From the NCBI GenBank assembly GCA_902611815.1, contig CACMAZ010000004.1, positions 1 to 64,000 of the forward strand: a stretch of 64,000 bases of DNA, read 5' to 3'. The stretch comes from an uncultured Pelagibacteraceae bacterium (lineage in GTDB: Bacteria; Pseudomonadota; Alphaproteobacteria; Pelagibacterales; Pelagibacteraceae). The notes under the pieces are model-generated. The model was given only the letters and a program-made list of their open reading frames with translations, searched no databases and was not told the origin of the DNA. The number at the start of each line of letters is the position of its first letter. Position 1 is the first letter of the stretch. The translations under genes and the position numbers were made by a program. Below are positions 36,043 through 46,269 of the stretch, piece by piece.

Positions 36043-37554
36043 TCATTTTGAATTATTTGAATGAATAACTCTTGGTTCTAAAAATAATTCTCTAGCAAGA
36101 GCCTTAAATCTTTTTGTTACCTGTTTGGAAATAATTTCTTGATGTTGAGATGGAATTTTTAGAAAAATTGAATTACCTCTTTTATACAATTTAAATTCCT
36201 CAAGAAAAATTGTTGATATAGATGTTAAAGATTGTGAGAATCTCAAAGCAGCACCAACTTGTTTACTTGAAAATATTTCGTTATTGTTTAAAAAAGTAAG
36301 ATATTCAAATTTTGGATTGTATTTAATACTACAGTATCTCCAATAACAAGAGAGAGCTAGTTGTATCCTTTCTTTATGTGTAAGTCTTAGCAAAGGCGTA
36401 TTAAGGGTTTCTTGAAACACTAGTTCTGCTTTTTGAAAAGCACCAAGACCCCAATCCATATGACTTAAAACACAAGCTAGATATAATAATTTTTTGTTAT
36501 AGTGCTCATTACCATCAAATACAGGTAGTATAAATTTAAAATATTTTTGGTAGGTAGATCCTAAATCCCCCCTTTTTGATGCAATATATTCAATTGATTT
36601 ATTAAAAATTTCTGTCTCTTTTGTATTTTTTAAATGATCAATTGATAAAGAACCTTCCCTCAAACCACTTATTGAACATAATATTTTTTTTGGATTTGTT
36701 ATAGTCATTATCTCATTTAAAATAATAGAACTATACGGTAAATATTGTGTTCTAGATTTTGAAATATATTCCACAGTTTTAAGTTTTGATTTGTTAAAGT
36801 TTGAAATTTTTTCAATAAATTTTGTCAATGTAGATCTATTTACAGAATATTGATGAATAATATGAACAGGATGGTTATTTTGGAAAAGATGTAGTTTAAA
36901 TAAAGATCTCCATGTTCCTCCCACTAGATATAAATTATTAAATTTTTTTTTAGATAACCATTTTTCCTCTCTTAATAATTTCTTTACATACTTAGGTAAA
37001 TTTCTTTTTTTAACAATTGGATTATTTATTAATCTAAGAACACCAATTGGCAAAGAAGTTTTGTTCGTAACAACATTATTTTCAACTCTAGCTAATTCTA
37101 AACTTCCACCACCAAGATCTGCTACTAATCCATCAACATTATCAAAACCAATTTTTACACCTTCTGCAGAACAATTTGCTTCTTCTTCACCACTCAGAAT
37201 ATTAATTTTTGTTTTAAAAAGAGTTTCTACTTCGCTGATAAATTGTTTTGCATCTGTAGCCTCTCGCAAAACAGCAGTCGCAATTATTTTCAAATTTGTA
37301 ATTTTTGATACATTCAAAATTTCTGAAAATCTTTTTAAAACTTTTAATGCATATTCTGATCCAGATTTATGAAGCTTTCTTGATTTGTCTAAATTTTTTC
37401 CAAGTTCACATACTGCTTTTTCATTAAATGACGGGACTCTTGTTGAGCTAAAATCATCATAAATCAACATTCTTATAGAATTTGAACCAATATCAATAAT
37501 TGCTAATTTTAAATGTTTTGATGCAGATTGTTGTTTTGTATTAATTACTTCCAC
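36043..37554 (-). CDS. ppx: Exopolyphosphatase / Ppx-GppA phosphatase
   Basis: Releases phosphate from polyphosphate ends, possibly also acting on pppGpp. The 503-residue protein has the ASKHA-fold phosphate loops AIIDIGSNSIRMLIYD near residue 20 and VADLGGGSLELARV near 145, with the catalytic Glu in SGEEEA near 121. A C-terminal HD-like helical domain follows. It overlaps ppk by 14 bases; the ppk-ppx pair controls polyphosphate build-up and release and borders the phosphate regulon. Confidence 0.92.
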   Translation of the reverse strand: MEVINTKQQSASKHLKLAIIDIGSNSIRMLIYDDFSSTRVPSFNEKAVCELGKNLDKSRKLHKSGSEYALKVLKRFSEILNVSKITNLKIIATAVLREATDAKQFISEVETLFKTKINILSGEEEANCSAEGVKIGFDNVDGLVADLGGGSLELARVENNVVTNKTSLPIGVLRLINNPIVKKRNLPKYVKKLLREEKWLSKKKFNNLYLVGGTWRSLFKLHLFQNNHPVHIIHQYSVNRSTLTKFIEKISNFNKSKLKTVEYISKSRTQYLPYSSIILNEIMTITNPKKILCSISGLREGSLSIDHLKNTKETEIFNKSIEYIASKRGDLGSTYQKYFKFILPVFDGNEHYNKKLLYLACVLSHMDWGLGAFQKAELVFQETLNTPLLRLTHKERIQLALSCYWRYCSIKYNPKFEYLTFLNNNEIFSSKQVGAALRFSQSLTSISTIFLEEFKLYKRGNSIFLKIPSQHQEIISKQVTKRFKALARELFLEPRVIHSNNSK

Positions 37555-39697
37555 TTTTAATTAGTTTTAGATGCAATTTTTTAGGTTGCATAGTTAGTTT
37601 AGCTTTACCTCTTCCAGATAAGCTCGGATTATTCATAAAATATTCATGAGCTGAAAAGGAATCGTACTTACTATATTTAATTTTTTTATAATTACCATCA
37701 GCTTTAAGTTCCCAACTCTGATTAGTATCAAGATAATTTGCTAACATTATTTGATCTAAAATCTGTTCATGAACAGTTTCATTTTCAATTGGAACTAGAA
37801 GTTCTACTCTTCTATTTAAATTTCTTGGCATTAAATCAGCTGAAGAAATATATACTTTTGCATTTCTATTAGGCATTTTTTTTGTACCGTTACTAAAACA
37901 ATAAATTCTAGAATGCTCTAAAAATCTTCCTATTATACTTTTTACAACTATGTTTTCAGATCTATCTTTAACTCCTGGTCTTAAACAACAAACACCCCTT
38001 ACAAATAAATGAATTTTTACACCAGCATTCGAAGCTTCATAAAATTTATCAATAATTTCTGGATCTACTAATGAATTCATTTTTGCCCAAATAGCTGCAA
38101 ATTTACCATTTTTAGAATTCTTAATTTCAGCATCAATATTTTCATTTAAGGTTTGCCTCATATTTATTGGCGAAATAGAAATTTTATTTAAATTTTTTGG
38201 TTTTGCGTATCCTGTTACATAATTGAAAAACTTTTCAACATCTGATGCCATTTTCTTATCACAACTAAATAAAGATAGATCAGTATAAATTTTAGCATTT
38301 ACAGGATGATAATTACCAGTTCCTAAATGAAAATAAGTTTGTATTTTTCCTTGTTCTCTTCTTAAAACTAATGATGATTTTGCATGAGTTTTATATTTAG
38401 CAAAACCATAAACAATTTGAACACCTACTTTTTCTAAACTTCTTGATAGTTGAATATTAGCCTCCTCATCAAATCTAGCTTTAATTTCAATTAAAGCGGT
38501 AACTGTTTTTCCGTTTTCTGCTGCTGTTATTAAAGCTTTAACGATAGGTGAGTCTAGAGTTGTTCTATATAAAGTTTGTTTAATAGCTATAACTTTTTTA
38601 TCATTTGCTGCTTGGTTTAAAAATTCAATTACAGCATCAAATGTTTCAAAAGGGTGATGCACAACTAAATCTTTCTTTTTGATAGTTTCAAAAAAATTAT
38701 CATTATATTCTTTTAATCTTTCAACTTCTCTAGGTATAAAATGTTTGAATCTTAATTTTGGATTTTTTACTTTACATATTTGATCTATATCTTGAATTCC
38801 AACAAGGCCAGCTACATTGTAAATATAGTCAGGATTTATATCTAATTTATTTGTAATAAATCTTATCAATTCATTATCACTATTTTCAAGGACCTCTAAA
38901 CGAACAATATCACCCGTTCTACGTCTTTTTAAAGCCAATTCAAAAGATCTAACTAAATCTTCTGCTTCCTCTTGAATCTCTACATCGCTATCTCTTATTA
39001 CTCTAAAAATCATTTTCTTTTCTAAATCATGATCTGGAAAAATTTCATTAGCAAAAAAACTTATTACGTCATCTAAAACAACAAACTTCTTATGATTTTT
39101 GGAAGACTCTATTTCAATAAATCTAGATAATGCTTTTGGTATTACAATTATCGAGTTTAAAATCCTCTTTCTATTTTTCTTCCTTAGCTTCATTACAAGT
39201 GCTCTTCCCTGGTTGATTATAAACGGAAATGGGTGGGCAGGATCAATAGCTGATGGTGTTAATAAAGGATAAATCTCTTCTATAAATATTTCTAGAAGTT
39301 TTTTTTTATCCTTAGTATTTAAATTAACTGGTTTTACTAAACTGATATTATTTTTTTTTAATTCCATAATCAGTTGAATAAAAATTTTGTTCTGTTTTTT
39401 TAATAGTTTCTTAGTTTCAAGAACTACTTCATCCATTTGTTCATCAGGTGTCAAGCCATCAGAACTTAATGAGTCAACTTCTTGTTTTATTTGACTATAT
39501 AGACCAGCTACACGAACCATAAAAAATTCATCAAGATTAGAACCCGCAATTGATAAAAATTTTACCCTTTCATATAAGGGATTTTCAATATTTTGTGATT
39601 CAAAAAGTACTCTATCATTAAATTTTAACCACGAAAGTTCTCTATTGATATATTTATTCTTAAGTTCTTCTTTTTGTTGTTTTTTTAAAGCAGTCAT
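37541..39697 (-). CDS. ppk1: Polyphosphate kinase 1
   Basis: Makes polyphosphate from ATP reversibly. About 718 residues show YINRELSWLKFNDRVL at the N terminus, SNLDEFFMVRVAG, the autophosphorylated histidine in KTHAKSSLVLRRE, a second histidine in LEHSRIYCFSNG, and STADLMPRNLNRRVE-like ending (here SSADLMPRNLNRRVELL). I use the ATG at 39697 (MTALKKQQ); an ATG at 39730 would overlap the divergent sixA by 20 bases. Transcribed with ppx. Confidence 0.95.
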   Translation of the reverse strand: MTALKKQQKEELKNKYINRELSWLKFNDRVLFESQNIENPLYERVKFLSIAGSNLDEFFMVRVAGLYSQIKQEVDSLSSDGLTPDEQMDEVVLETKKLLKKQNKIFIQLIMELKKNNISLVKPVNLNTKDKKKLLEIFIEEIYPLLTPSAIDPAHPFPFIINQGRALVMKLRKKNRKRILNSIIVIPKALSRFIEIESSKNHKKFVVLDDVISFFANEIFPDHDLEKKMIFRVIRDSDVEIQEEAEDLVRSFELALKRRRTGDIVRLEVLENSDNELIRFITNKLDINPDYIYNVAGLVGIQDIDQICKVKNPKLRFKHFIPREVERLKEYNDNFFETIKKKDLVVHHPFETFDAVIEFLNQAANDKKVIAIKQTLYRTTLDSPIVKALITAAENGKTVTALIEIKARFDEEANIQLSRSLEKVGVQIVYGFAKYKTHAKSSLVLRREQGKIQTYFHLGTGNYHPVNAKIYTDLSLFSCDKKMASDVEKFFNYVTGYAKPKNLNKISISPINMRQTLNENIDAEIKNSKNGKFAAIWAKMNSLVDPEIIDKFYEASNAGVKIHLFVRGVCCLRPGVKDRSENIVVKSIIGRFLEHSRIYCFSNGTKKMPNRNAKVYISSADLMPRNLNRRVELLVPIENETVHEQILDQIMLANYLDTNQSWELKADGNYKKIKYSKYDSFSAHEYFMNNPSLSGRGKAKLTMQPKKLHLKLIKSGSN

Positions 39698-39710
39698 GTA
39701 TTTAGAATTT

Positions 39711-40235
39711 ATGTTTGAATTATACGTCATGAGACACGCAAAATCCAGTTGGGAAGATTTGAATATTAATGATTTTGAGAGACCGCTGAATAAAAGAGGT
39801 AAAAAAAGTGCAAAAAAAATTTGTGAATTTTTTGTTAAAAGAAAATACAGATTTGAATTTGCTTTGATATCATCAGCTAAAAGAACCCGAAGTACTTTTG
39901 AAATTTTGTCAAAAGGAATTCCTGAGCCAAAAACAACAGAATATTCAAAGAGTTTATACTTAGCAGATGAATTTACAATTATAAATAAAATTAAAAAAAT
40001 ATCGAGTAACTACAAATCAATTTTATTAATAAATCATGAACCCACAGTTAAAAATTTAGTAAGGTATCTAACCAAAAATCATGAAACCAATAATTTCAAA
40101 TTAATGAATTATAAATTTCCTACAGCGGCATTCGCTAAAATTAAGTTTGATATTAAAGGTTGGGACGAAATAGAAAAAAAAGGAATGTTAAAAAAATTTA
40201 TAAGACCCAAAGATCTTCAAGACTCTAAAGAATAG
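39711..40235 (+). CDS. sixA: SixA-type phosphohistidine phosphatase
   Basis: Histidine-phosphatase superfamily protein of the SixA branch, which in E. coli dephosphorylates phosphohistidines. The protein starts MFELYVMRHAKSSW with the catalytic RHA, has SSAKRTRSTFEIL near residue 55 and a second catalytic His in LINHEPTVKNL. The ATG at 39711 gives the canonical start; the longer frame begins with a TTG inside ppk. It is 13 bases from the ppk start and overlaps phoB tail to tail by 19 bases. Its partner in this organism is unknown. Confidence 0.88.
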   Translation: MFELYVMRHAKSSWEDLNINDFERPLNKRGKKSAKKICEFFVKRKYRFEFALISSAKRTRSTFEILSKGIPEPKTTEYSKSLYLADEFTIINKIKKISSNYKSILLINHEPTVKNLVRYLTKNHETNNFKLMNYKFPTAAFAKIKFDIKGWDEIEKKGMLKKFIRPKDLQDSKE

Positions 40236-40900
40236 CCTGCAGATCTAACCGTTCTAATTAAAGGTTTTACGTTTTCAATATTTATAGCTTGTCTTAATCT
40301 TCTAATATGGACATCTACTGTTCTAGACTCAACGTATATATTCTCTCCCCATACATTGTTTAAAAGCTGTTCTCGTGAATAAACTCTTTTAGGATTTTTG
40401 ATAAAAAAATCTAAAAGTTTAAATTCAGTTGGGCCTAAAGTAATTTCTTTATCTTTTCTATAAACTCTTTTTGTAATCCGGTCTATTTTTAAATCAGTAA
40501 ATTCTACAATATCTGATGATGATTGAGGTTTAGATCTTCTCAATAAAGATTTAATTCGAGCATTCAATTCTTTTTGACTAAAAGGTTTAGTCACATAATC
40601 ATCTGCACCAGTATCAAATGCTTTTAATTTGTCCTCTTCCTCCCCTTTTGCAGTTAACATAATGATAGGAATATCATTAAACTTATTATTTTTTTTTAAA
40701 TTTTTACAAATTTCAACACCAGATAATTCAGGTAACATCCAATCCATTAATATTAAATCTGGCTGTTTTAATTTTATTTGTTTAAGAGCATCTTCTCCAT
40801 TTTCTGAATGACTAACTTTATAACCTTCTTTTTCAAGATTATACTTTAACAAACTAACAATTGATGCTTCATCTTCAGCTATAAAAACATGAGCTGACAT
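40217..40900 (-). CDS. phoB: Phosphate regulon response regulator PhoB
   Basis: DNA-binding regulator activated by PhoR under phosphate limitation. The 227 residues contain a receiver domain with the acidic pair EDE near residue 10, phospho-acceptor Asp in LILMDWMLPE near 54 and Lys in VTKPFSQKE near 105, then an OmpR/PhoB winged helix (SREQLLNNVWGENIYVESRTVDVHIRRLRQAI). It ends the pst-phoU-phoB run, 3 bases after phoU, and is separate from phoR. Identity follows from both sequence and context. Confidence 0.95.
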   Translation of the reverse strand: MSAHVFIAEDEASIVSLLKYNLEKEGYKVSHSENGEDALKQIKLKQPDLILMDWMLPELSGVEICKNLKKNNKFNDIPIIMLTAKGEEEDKLKAFDTGADDYVTKPFSQKELNARIKSLLRRSKPQSSSDIVEFTDLKIDRITKRVYRKDKEITLGPTEFKLLDFFIKNPKRVYSREQLLNNVWGENIYVESRTVDVHIRRLRQAINIENVKPLIRTVRSAGYSLES

Positions 40901-40903
40901 AAA

Positions 40904-41611
40904 TCATTTTTCTCCAGTTACAATTGGCTCTGTGCCCTTAGGTCTTTCACCTTCTAAATATTCACCTTTAACTAAATAATAAATTTGTTCTGCAACATTT
41001 GTAGTATGATCACCAATACGCTCAACGTTTTTGGTCACAAACAACAAGTGAGTTCCATCCTCTAAATTTTTTTCATTTTCTTTAAGATATTTTATAACTT
41101 CTTGCATACAAAGATTTGTTAGATCATCTATTTGCTCATCACTTTCCCAAACATTTACTGCCATTGACGCAGATCTTTCTAGATAAGCGTCTAATGTTGA
41201 TTTTAATTGTTTTTGAACACTAGTAGATACTCTATTTAATGCATCTACCAAATTCTTTGGAAGATTTTCATTAAGCAAAAGTGTTCTCTTGGATATATTT
41301 TTTGCTAAATCACCTATTCTCTCTAAATCCGAAGACATTTTCAGAGCCGTTACAGTCTCTCTTAAATCAATTGCCATAGGTTGTCTCAATGCAATTAAAT
41401 TTACAACTTGCTGTTCAACTAAAGTCTCAAATTTATCTATTTTTTCATCGTCTTGAATTACAGTTTCTGCAATATCGCTATTTCTTGTTGTAATGGCTTG
41501 AATAGCTTTACCTAAAGCATCCTCACACGCACTTCCCATTTTAATTATATTCGCATTAAGATTTTTGAGTTCTTCTTCGTAAGATTTAACTGTATGTGGC
41601 GCTTCACCCAT
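40904..41611 (-). CDS. phoU: Phosphate signalling protein PhoU
   Basis: Links PstB activity to PhoR, keeping the Pho regulon off when phosphate is plentiful. The 235-residue all-helical protein has two PhoU repeats, with metal-binding acidic motifs ERIGDLAKNI near residue 95 and ERIGDHTTNVAEQIYYLVKG near 200. It shares one base with the pstB stop and lies 3 bases before phoB. Confidence 0.95.
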   Translation of the reverse strand: MGEAPHTVKSYEEELKNLNANIIKMGSACEDALGKAIQAITTRNSDIAETVIQDDEKIDKFETLVEQQVVNLIALRQPMAIDLRETVTALKMSSDLERIGDLAKNISKRTLLLNENLPKNLVDALNRVSTSVQKQLKSTLDAYLERSASMAVNVWESDEQIDDLTNLCMQEVIKYLKENEKNLEDGTHLLFVTKNVERIGDHTTNVAEQIYYLVKGEYLEGERPKGTEPIVTGEK

Positions 41612-42366
41612 TATCCAAACCTCCCGGTTATATAATCCTGTGTTTTTGTGTTATCAGGATTCTTAAATATCTTATCAGTTGATCCATGTTCAATCAAATG
41701 TCCTAGGTGAAAAAAACCTGTATTTTGAGAGACACGTGCAGCTTGAGCCATAGAATGAGTTACAATTATTATTGTATGCTCCTTTTTTAACTCATCAATC
41801 AATTCTTCAATTTGTGCTGTTGCTATTGGATCTAATGCTGAACAAGGCTCATCCATTAATATAACTTCTGGTCTTACGGAAATTGCTCTAGCAATACAAA
41901 GTCTTTGTTGTTGTCCTCCAGATAAACCAGTTCCAGGTTCATGTAACCTATCTTTTATCTCTTCCCATAGTGCAGCCTTTTTTAAGCTAGTTTCAACAAT
42001 TTCATCCATTTCTTGCTTTGATTGAGCCATACCGTGAATTGTTGGGCCGTAAGATATATTTTCATATACAGTTTTTGGGAAAGGATTAGGTTTTTGAAAA
42101 ACCATACCAATTTTTTCTCTAAGTCTTACTACATCGCAACTTTTATCATTTATATTAAAGTCATTAATTAAAATTTCTCCTTTAACACTACAGATATCAA
42201 TTACATCATTCATTCTATTAAGACATCTAAGAAAAGTTGATTTACCACAACCAGATGGACCAATTAATGCAGTTACTTGGTTTTCTTCAATATCTAAACC
42301 TATATTATAGAGGGCCTGTTTTTTTCCATAAAAAACATCTACATTTTTTGCTTTAATCTTTATCAT
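41611..42366 (-). CDS. pstB: Phosphate ABC transporter ATP-binding protein PstB
   Basis: ATPase of the high-affinity phosphate importer. The 251-residue protein has Walker [24 protein letters not shown] signature and Walker [17 protein letters not shown] chose the ATG at 42366 because GGAG lies five bases upstream and the start then follows the pstA stop by one base; the longer frame from 42387 overlaps pstA by 20. Coupled to pstA and phoU. Confidence 0.96.
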   Translation of the reverse strand: MIKIKAKNVDVFYGKKQALYNIGLDIEENQVTALIGPSGCGKSTFLRCLNRMNDVIDICSVKGEILINDFNINDKSCDVVRLREKIGMVFQKPNPFPKTVYENISYGPTIHGMAQSKQEMDEIVETSLKKAALWEEIKDRLHEPGTGLSGGQQQRLCIARAISVRPEVILMDEPCSALDPIATAQIEELIDELKKEHTIIIVTHSMAQAARVSQNTGFFHLGHLIEHGSTDKIFKNPDNTKTQDYITGRFG

Positions 42367-42367
42367 T

Positions 42368-43636
42368 TTAACTCCATTTTTTTTCAAACTTATGTCTAAT
42401 TATTTGGGCAAATAAATTCATTATTATTAAAAAACCAAGTAAAACCATTATACATGCCGAGACTTTTTCAACAAATCCTCTCTCAGCACTTTCAGCCCAA
42501 ATATAGATTTGAACTGGTAAACTTGCTGCAGGATCCATTGGTGACCCAGGTATCGTGTTAACAAAAGCAACCATTCCAATTAAAATTAGGGGTGCAGTTT
42601 CTCCTAAAGCTTGAGCTAAACCAATTATTGTACCTGATAAAGTCCCAGGCATTGAAAGAGGAACGGTATGATGCATTGTGGTTTGCATTCGACTTGCGCC
42701 CATAGCAAGTGCTGCCTCTCTTATACTTGGAGGAACCGCTTTTAAAGATGCCCTCGCAGCTATAATTATTGTTGGTAAAGTCATCAATGATAAAGTGATA
42801 CCTCCAACTAAAGGGGTAGACCTAGGAAGGTGAAATATAGCCAATAAAACACCTAATCCGAGTAATCCAAAGACAATAGATGGTACTGCAGCCAAGTTAT
42901 TTATATTTACTTCAATAAAATCAGTAAATCTATTTTTAGGTGCAAACTCTTCAAGATAAATTGCTGCAAGCACCGCCACAGGAAAAGCTATCATTAAGCA
43001 TACAAGTATAGAAAAAATTGAGCCCATAAATGAACTAGCTATACCAGCAAGTTCTGGTTCTCTAGAGTCAGCATATGTAAAAAAACTGATATTAAATTTA
43101 CTTTCAACTTTGCCTTTTGCAACAAGTTGATCGAAAATTTTTAACTGATAATCGCTTACCCTTCTTTGATCTTCCGGTAAATCTCTTGGATAATTTCCTT
43201 TAAAGACTTGATCTAAATCATCTGAAGCGGTTAGATAAACTTCTTTTGTTTTTCCTATTAAACCAGGGTTATTTAGAAGTTCATTTTTAATTTCTTTTTC
43301 AAAAAAATAAGACACCATTCTCTTCAATTCATTTTCTTGATCTTCATTGGCATTTGGATCTAAGTCAGCCATTGATTTTAATGCTATATCGTAATAATCA
43401 GCATCCTGTAAATCCTCATTAGAAGGATTTTGTTCTAACATCATTAATTCAGCATCAAAAGTTACTGGAACAATGAGCCACGTTTTTTGAAAAGCAGAAT
43501 AGCCAGTTGAAAAAATTTTAAAAATAAAGATTGTTAAAAATAAAAGTGCCATAAAAATTGCACTCAGACCGTATAAGCGAAATCTCTGTTCAGCTTTGTA
43601 TCTTTTATTTAATAATTGTTCTTTACTTTTATTCAT
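42368..43636 (-). CDS. pstA: Phosphate ABC transporter permease PstA (long form)
   Basis: Membrane channel subunit paired with PstC. The 422 residues exceed the roughly 300 of E. coli PstA: after the first helix (about residues 22-44) there is a charged, probably periplasmic insertion of some 150 residues before the conserved permease core ([26 protein letters not shown] and the [20 protein letters not shown] coupling loop). Such long forms occur in other alphaproteobacteria. It overlaps pstC by 8 bases. Confidence 0.94.
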   Translation of the reverse strand: MNKSKEQLLNKRYKAEQRFRLYGLSAIFMALLFLTIFIFKIFSTGYSAFQKTWLIVPVTFDAELMMLEQNPSNEDLQDADYYDIALKSMADLDPNANEDQENELKRMVSYFFEKEIKNELLNNPGLIGKTKEVYLTASDDLDQVFKGNYPRDLPEDQRRVSDYQLKIFDQLVAKGKVESKFNISFFTYADSREPELAGIASSFMGSIFSILVCLMIAFPVAVLAAIYLEEFAPKNRFTDFIEVNINNLAAVPSIVFGLLGLGVLLAIFHLPRSTPLVGGITLSLMTLPTIIIAARASLKAVPPSIREAALAMGASRMQTTMHHTVPLSMPGTLSGTIIGLAQALGETAPLILIGMVAFVNTIPGSPMDPAASLPVQIYIWAESAERGFVEKVSACIMVLLGFLIIMNLFAQIIRHKFEKKWS

Positions 43637-45014
43637 ATTTCTCTCTATATTTTTTAACTACTCTTAAGGCCACGATATTTAAACAAAGCGTTACTAGAAA
43701 TAATGACATACCTAAAGCAAAAGCGGCTTGCGTTTTTGGGTCGCCAAAAGCTTGGTCTCCAATTAAAATTACCACAATTTGCGCTGTAATTGTTGAAGTA
43801 GATTCTAATGGATTTAAAGTTAAGTTAGCAGCTAAACCCGAGGCCATAACAACTATCATTGTTTCTCCAATAGCTCTTGAAACGCCAAGTAAAATAGATC
43901 CAACTATCCCGGGCAAAGCTGCGGGAAAAATAACTCTCTTAATTGTTTCTGATTTAGTTGCTCCCATAGCGTAACTTCCATCTCTTAAACTTTGAGGCAC
44001 ACTTGTAATTACATCGTCACTTAAACTTGAAATAAATGGTATGATCATAATACCCATTACCCCTCCTGCTGCTAAAGCACTTTCAGCTGAAACTTCAAGA
44101 CCCATTGAGGTTCCTAATTCTTTCAAAAATGGCCCAACTGTTAGGGCAGCAAAAAAACCATAAACAACTGTTGGTATACCAGCTAAAATTTCAATTAAAG
44201 GTTTTGCATATTGTCTAACTTTGCTAGATGCATATTCAGCTAAATAAATTCCACTCATTAATCCAATTGGGATAGCAACGCACATAGCAATAAATGCAAT
44301 AAAAAAAGTACCTGCAAAAATAGGGACCGCTCCAAAAGTATCTGAATACATTGATGGATCTAAAGCCTCAGAAGAATCTCTTACAAAAGCTTTTGCTGGA
44401 TACCAATGAGTTCCAAAGACAAAATCAAATAATGGAATTACTTTAAAAAAATCTATAGTTTGAAATATAAGTGAGAAAACTATTCCAATAGTAGTTAATA
44501 TTGCAGCTAAAGAGGCTGTAAATAAAACTGCATTCAAAAATTTTTCAACTGGTTCTCTTGTTCTAGAATTAGATGAAATTCTTTTATACGCATAAGCAAC
44601 TGAAGCAATAATTATAGATAATACTATAACAGCTTTTGAACTTTGAGCTATTGATCGAAGACTTAAATATTTTTCTGCTGAAGCCTCAATAAAAGGTGTA
44701 ATTTCTCCGGTAAATTGTCCTCGCGACAATGATTTTGTTTTTTCGTATATTAAATTTAATTCATCATCAAGATAACCTTGATTTGAATAATCGCTTAAGA
44801 CTAATAACTTTACAATTGTAGGCTCAAAAATTGCCCATAAAGAAAAAATTATAAAGGCTGGTATTGCGCACCAAATTGCAAGATAATAACCATAAAATTG
44901 TGGTAATGCAGTTAATCTTTTTTTTGTAGATTGAATTGTATATGCTTTTTTGCGTCCAAAATAATAGCTTGTGAAACCTAGTAGAACAATAAATGTAAAT
45001 AATATTGAGTTCAC
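43629..45014 (-). CDS. pstC: Phosphate ABC transporter permease PstC (long form)
   Basis: Partner permease of PstA. The 461-residue protein has an extended N terminus with two or three helices and a periplasmic stretch, then the core containing AIPIGLMSGIYLAEYAS and the coupling loop DGSYAMGATKSETIKRVIFP. Translation starts at GTG (45014), supported by AAGGAG placed six bases upstream. A hairpin terminator lies between it and pstS, so it is probably expressed at a lower level than the binding protein. Confidence 0.94.
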   Translation of the reverse strand: MNSILFTFIVLLGFTSYYFGRKKAYTIQSTKKRLTALPQFYGYYLAIWCAIPAFIIFSLWAIFEPTIVKLLVLSDYSNQGYLDDELNLIYEKTKSLSRGQFTGEITPFIEASAEKYLSLRSIAQSSKAVIVLSIIIASVAYAYKRISSNSRTREPVEKFLNAVLFTASLAAILTTIGIVFSLIFQTIDFFKVIPLFDFVFGTHWYPAKAFVRDSSEALDPSMYSDTFGAVPIFAGTFFIAFIAMCVAIPIGLMSGIYLAEYASSKVRQYAKPLIEILAGIPTVVYGFFAALTVGPFLKELGTSMGLEVSAESALAAGGVMGIMIIPFISSLSDDVITSVPQSLRDGSYAMGATKSETIKRVIFPAALPGIVGSILLGVSRAIGETMIVVMASGLAANLTLNPLESTSTITAQIVVILIGDQAFGDPKTQAAFALGMSLFLVTLCLNIVALRVVKKYREKYE

Positions 45015-45051
45015 AGAATCTCCTTAAGTGAGGACTTTACTCTTTTTTCAG

Positions 45052-45081
45052 AAAAAAGGGGTCTAAAAAGACCCCCTTTTT
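45052..45081 (-). terminator. Intrinsic terminator/attenuator between pstS and pstC
   Basis: On the minus strand AGGGGGTCT-type and AGACCCCT arms pair over a TTTT loop and run into a T-tract. Plus-strand arms are GGGGTCT (45058-45064) and AGACCCC (45069-45075), flanked by A and T runs; one C is bulged. It should end most pstS transcripts while letting some continue into pstCAB. Confidence 0.85.
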
Positions 45082-45105
45082 AATCTTTTGTTAACTGAGG
45101 AATAA

Positions 45106-46137
45106 TTAATTACCCATAGCAACTAGCTTCGTAGCATTAGTTCTAGTTGTCTTATACAACTTAGAGTCTAATGGCACTAAACCAATGTCTGCTAGATAAC
45201 CACCTTTTCCTATAGCTTTCTTAGTTGTGAATTCTTTCACAAACTCATGTAGGCCTGGAATTACTCCAACGTGAGCTTTTTTCACGTAAAAGAATAAAGG
45301 TCTAGCAACAGCATAACTGTAGTCTTGAATAGACTTCAATGATGGTTGTCCACCATCAATACTTGCTGCTTGTAATTTATCTTTTGCAGCTAGGAAATAA
45401 CTGAAGCCAAAGAAACCAAACATTTCCTTATCTTGAGTTAACTTTTGGATGATTAAACTATCGTTTTCTCCTACTTCAATAGCAGCACCATCTTCTCTGT
45501 AAAGTTTTTGAGGTTTTTTGTATTTTTTATTTCCAGCTTCAAAACCAGCTTTATAAAGAGCTTTAGCTTCTTTAGTCATACCTTTTTTCATTACTAAAGA
45601 ATTCCAAGCATCTCTAGTTCCTGATGTTCCTGGTGGGATCATCACTGAAATTTTTTGTTTTGGTAAGCTAGGGTCAATTTGATCCCAAGTTTTATAAATA
45701 TTTGGAACTAATTTACCATCAACAACTGTATGAGCGGCTAGCGCTAAGTATAATTGTTCTTTTGTAAAGTTTACTGGTTTTGCATCTTTACTGTAAGCTA
45801 ATGTAATACCGTCGTTTCCAATTACGATTTCAACGATATCATTAACACCATTCTTCTTACATAGTGCTTTTTCTTTATCTTTCATAGCTCTTGATGCATT
45901 TGTAATATCTGGATGTTGTTCACCTACACCAGCGCAAAATAGTTTAGCTCCACCACCAGTACCAGTAGACTCAATAACAGGAGTTTTAAATCCTGAACCA
46001 CCAAATCTTTCAGCAACAACAGTCGCATAAGGGAATACCGTAGAAGAACCAACTATCTTAATTTGATCTCTTGCTTGAGCAACAGTTGCTATTGATAAAG
46101 CAACTAATGAAGCAATTATTATAGTTAGTTTTTTCAT
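45106..46137 (-). CDS. pstS: Phosphate ABC transporter substrate-binding protein PstS
   Basis: Periplasmic phosphate-capture protein. After the signal peptide (MKKLTIIIASLVALSIATVAQA) come the phosphate-binding segments IVGSSTVFPY, STGTGGGAKLF and PPGTSGTRDAW. About 343 residues. The ATG at 46137 is preferred to one six codons upstream because it yields a normal signal peptide and an AAAGGA lies before it. It is the first gene of pstSCAB-phoUB; a Pho-box-like repeat lies about 70 bases upstream. Confidence 0.96.
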   Translation of the reverse strand: MKKLTIIIASLVALSIATVAQARDQIKIVGSSTVFPYATVVAERFGGSGFKTPVIESTGTGGGAKLFCAGVGEQHPDITNASRAMKDKEKALCKKNGVNDIVEIVIGNDGITLAYSKDAKPVNFTKEQLYLALAAHTVVDGKLVPNIYKTWDQIDPSLPKQKISVMIPPGTSGTRDAWNSLVMKKGMTKEAKALYKAGFEAGNKKYKKPQKLYREDGAAIEVGENDSLIIQKLTQDKEMFGFFGFSYFLAAKDKLQAASIDGGQPSLKSIQDYSYAVARPLFFYVKKAHVGVIPGLHEFVKEFTTKKAIGKGGYLADIGLVPLDSKLYKTTRTNATKLVAMGN

Positions 46138-46207
46138 TATCTTTAATCCTTTCATTGTTTATTAATTAAAAGATGACAGACTCGTATAAATTTATTGAAT
46201 CTTTAAT

Positions 46208-46236
46208 ATTACAGAATTGTTACACTTTTGTTAAAA
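46208..46236 (-). promoter_or_regulatory. Putative Pho box upstream of pstS
   Basis: On the minus strand GTGTAAC (46225-46219), AATT and CTGTAAT (46214-46208) form 7-4-7 direct repeats like the PhoB site (CTGTCAT-N4-CTGTCAT). A weaker repeat TTTTAAC lies one 11-base step further upstream (46236-46230). A possible -10 element (minus TTTATA, 46190-46185) follows after 17 bases, so the box replaces the -35 region, as in class PhoB promoters. A further exact CTGTCAT occurs at 46179-46173 within the leader. Confidence 0.65.
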
Positions 46237-46269
46237 ATGTAACTTTATAGTTGAAACTTAATAAAACTT

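Noticed and set aside
43558..43974. 138-residue plus-strand frame
   Set aside because: Antisense to pstA and pstC, which have clear family motifs throughout.
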